Virus record (IMG/VR): IMGVR_UViG_3300042691_006550
Coordinates: 1 to 21,783 of that record
Length of the DNA: 21,783 nt
Direction: 5' to 3' (one strand)
DNA from: a virus
The position numbers and the translations under genes were made by a program. Shown here one piece after another: positions 21,503 through 21,783 of this stretch. The stretch's first letter is position 1. Every line of letters starts with the position of its first letter. The notes beneath the pieces were generated by a model. That model saw only the letters and a program-made list of their open reading frames with translations, was not told the origin of the DNA and did not search any database.

Positions 21503-21783
21503 TTCAGAAGCAAAACTAATATCAGCAGTACTTGAAGATAAACAGGTTCATGTACTGTTACAGGCCAACATAGACTCTGTTTTGCGAACACATAATGATG
21601 TATGGAACTTCATTAAACGCTATGCAGAAACAAATGGCACCGTTCCTCCAACTGCTCTGGTAGTTGAGAAGTTTAGGGACTTTGTTCCAGTTGCTGGGGT
21701 AGGGGCAACAAAGCATCATCTTGAAGAATTACAGGCAGATTATCTCAATGATAGCCTTAAAGATATTATCCGCAATGCTGCCA
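21495..21783 (+). CDS. DnaB-like replicative helicase, N-terminal fragment (cut by window end)
   Basis: The frame is open from GTG 21495 to the window end, giving 96 residues. An AGGAAG ribosome site (21482-21487) precedes it, and the start overlaps the previous stop by eight bases. The residues fit the helical N-terminal domain of DnaB-family helicases: 'SEAKLISAVLEDKQVHVLL', 'NDVWNFIKRYAETNGTVPP' and 'ATKHHLEELQADYLNDSLKD'. The Walker A and B motifs and the RecA-type motor would lie beyond the window. In the family, this domain makes the hexamer ring and contacts loader and primase. The assignment depends on the N-terminal pattern alone and on the preceding loader-like gene. Confidence 0.68.
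   Translation, partial: MSNSEAKLISAVLEDKQVHVLLQANIDSVLRTHNDVWNFIKRYAETNGTVPPTALVVEKFRDFVPVAGVGATKHHLEELQADYLNDSLKDIIRNAA

Noticed and set aside
1-21783. tRNA genes, CRISPR arrays, insertion sequences, integrase or attachment sites
   Set aside because: I looked for cloverleaf-like stretches, regularly spaced repeats and transposase or recombinase motifs and saw none. The only dense repeats are those in the tape measure gene.

Overview
This window is a stretch of an AT-rich tailed-bacteriophage genome, with every supported gene on the + strand. The gene order is the standard one for a long-tailed, siphovirus-type phage. It runs from the 3' end of the major capsid gene through the neck and connector genes, tail terminator, major tail protein, two tail-assembly chaperones, a 2,312-residue tape measure protein, a Dit-like protein, a 1,439-residue hub or baseplate protein, and a set of minor tail or fibre proteins. 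A short regulatory and replication segment follows, and a DnaB-like helicase gene is cut off by the window end. No sheath, integrase, lysis, tRNA or CRISPR feature is visible. Several proteins (the helicase N-terminus, the zinc-ribbon and HTH pair, the long chaperone, the 215-residue tail protein) resemble families I remember from actinobacteriophages. The base composition is much lower in GC than most cultured actinobacterial hosts, so a low-GC or freshwater actinobacterial host is only a guess.

Region by region: 1-290 is the capsid C-terminus, closed by a hairpin. 357-3629 holds a small Gly-rich protein, a HeH/LEM-like protein, and the four-gene neck set (adaptor, stopper, HK97 gp10-like, tail terminator), mostly translationally coupled by TAATG overlaps. 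3706-4341 is the major tail protein, with its own promoter-like element and leader and a strong intrinsic terminator behind it. 4414-5473 holds two paralogous chaperone genes. 5503-12441 is the tape measure gene. 12444-20263 encodes the tail tip and fibres. 20278-20960 encodes a zinc ribbon and a MerR-like HTH protein. 20979-21783 begins the replication module.

The most interesting feature is the chaperone pair. Long-tailed phages usually make a short (G) and a long (G-T) chaperone from one locus by programmed frameshifting. Here a complete in-frame G+T protein (231 aa) and a separate short G protein (107 aa) come from two neighbouring paralogous genes, about 40% identical over the shared domain. 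The short gene has an AGGAGG ribosome site and a codon choice like that of the major virion genes. The long gene appears leaderless, has no ribosome site and uses ordinary phage codons. This looks like a frameshift ratio replaced by gene duplication plus differential expression.

A second theme is regulation. An extended -10 motif, TGNTATA(A/C)TNG (one variant with TAGAAT), recurs seven times on the + strand. Five copies lie in the small gaps between genes and two lie inside the HTH gene just before the replication genes. One of the two overlaps a perfect 16-bp palindrome that could be an operator. A third theme is the tape measure C-terminus. It carries all four of the protein's cysteines in an 85-residue stretch, next to a (Pro-Gln)12 minisatellite, a Pro/Thr linker, a tandem 41-residue repeat and a second copy of a DTVPAMLTPGE motif.
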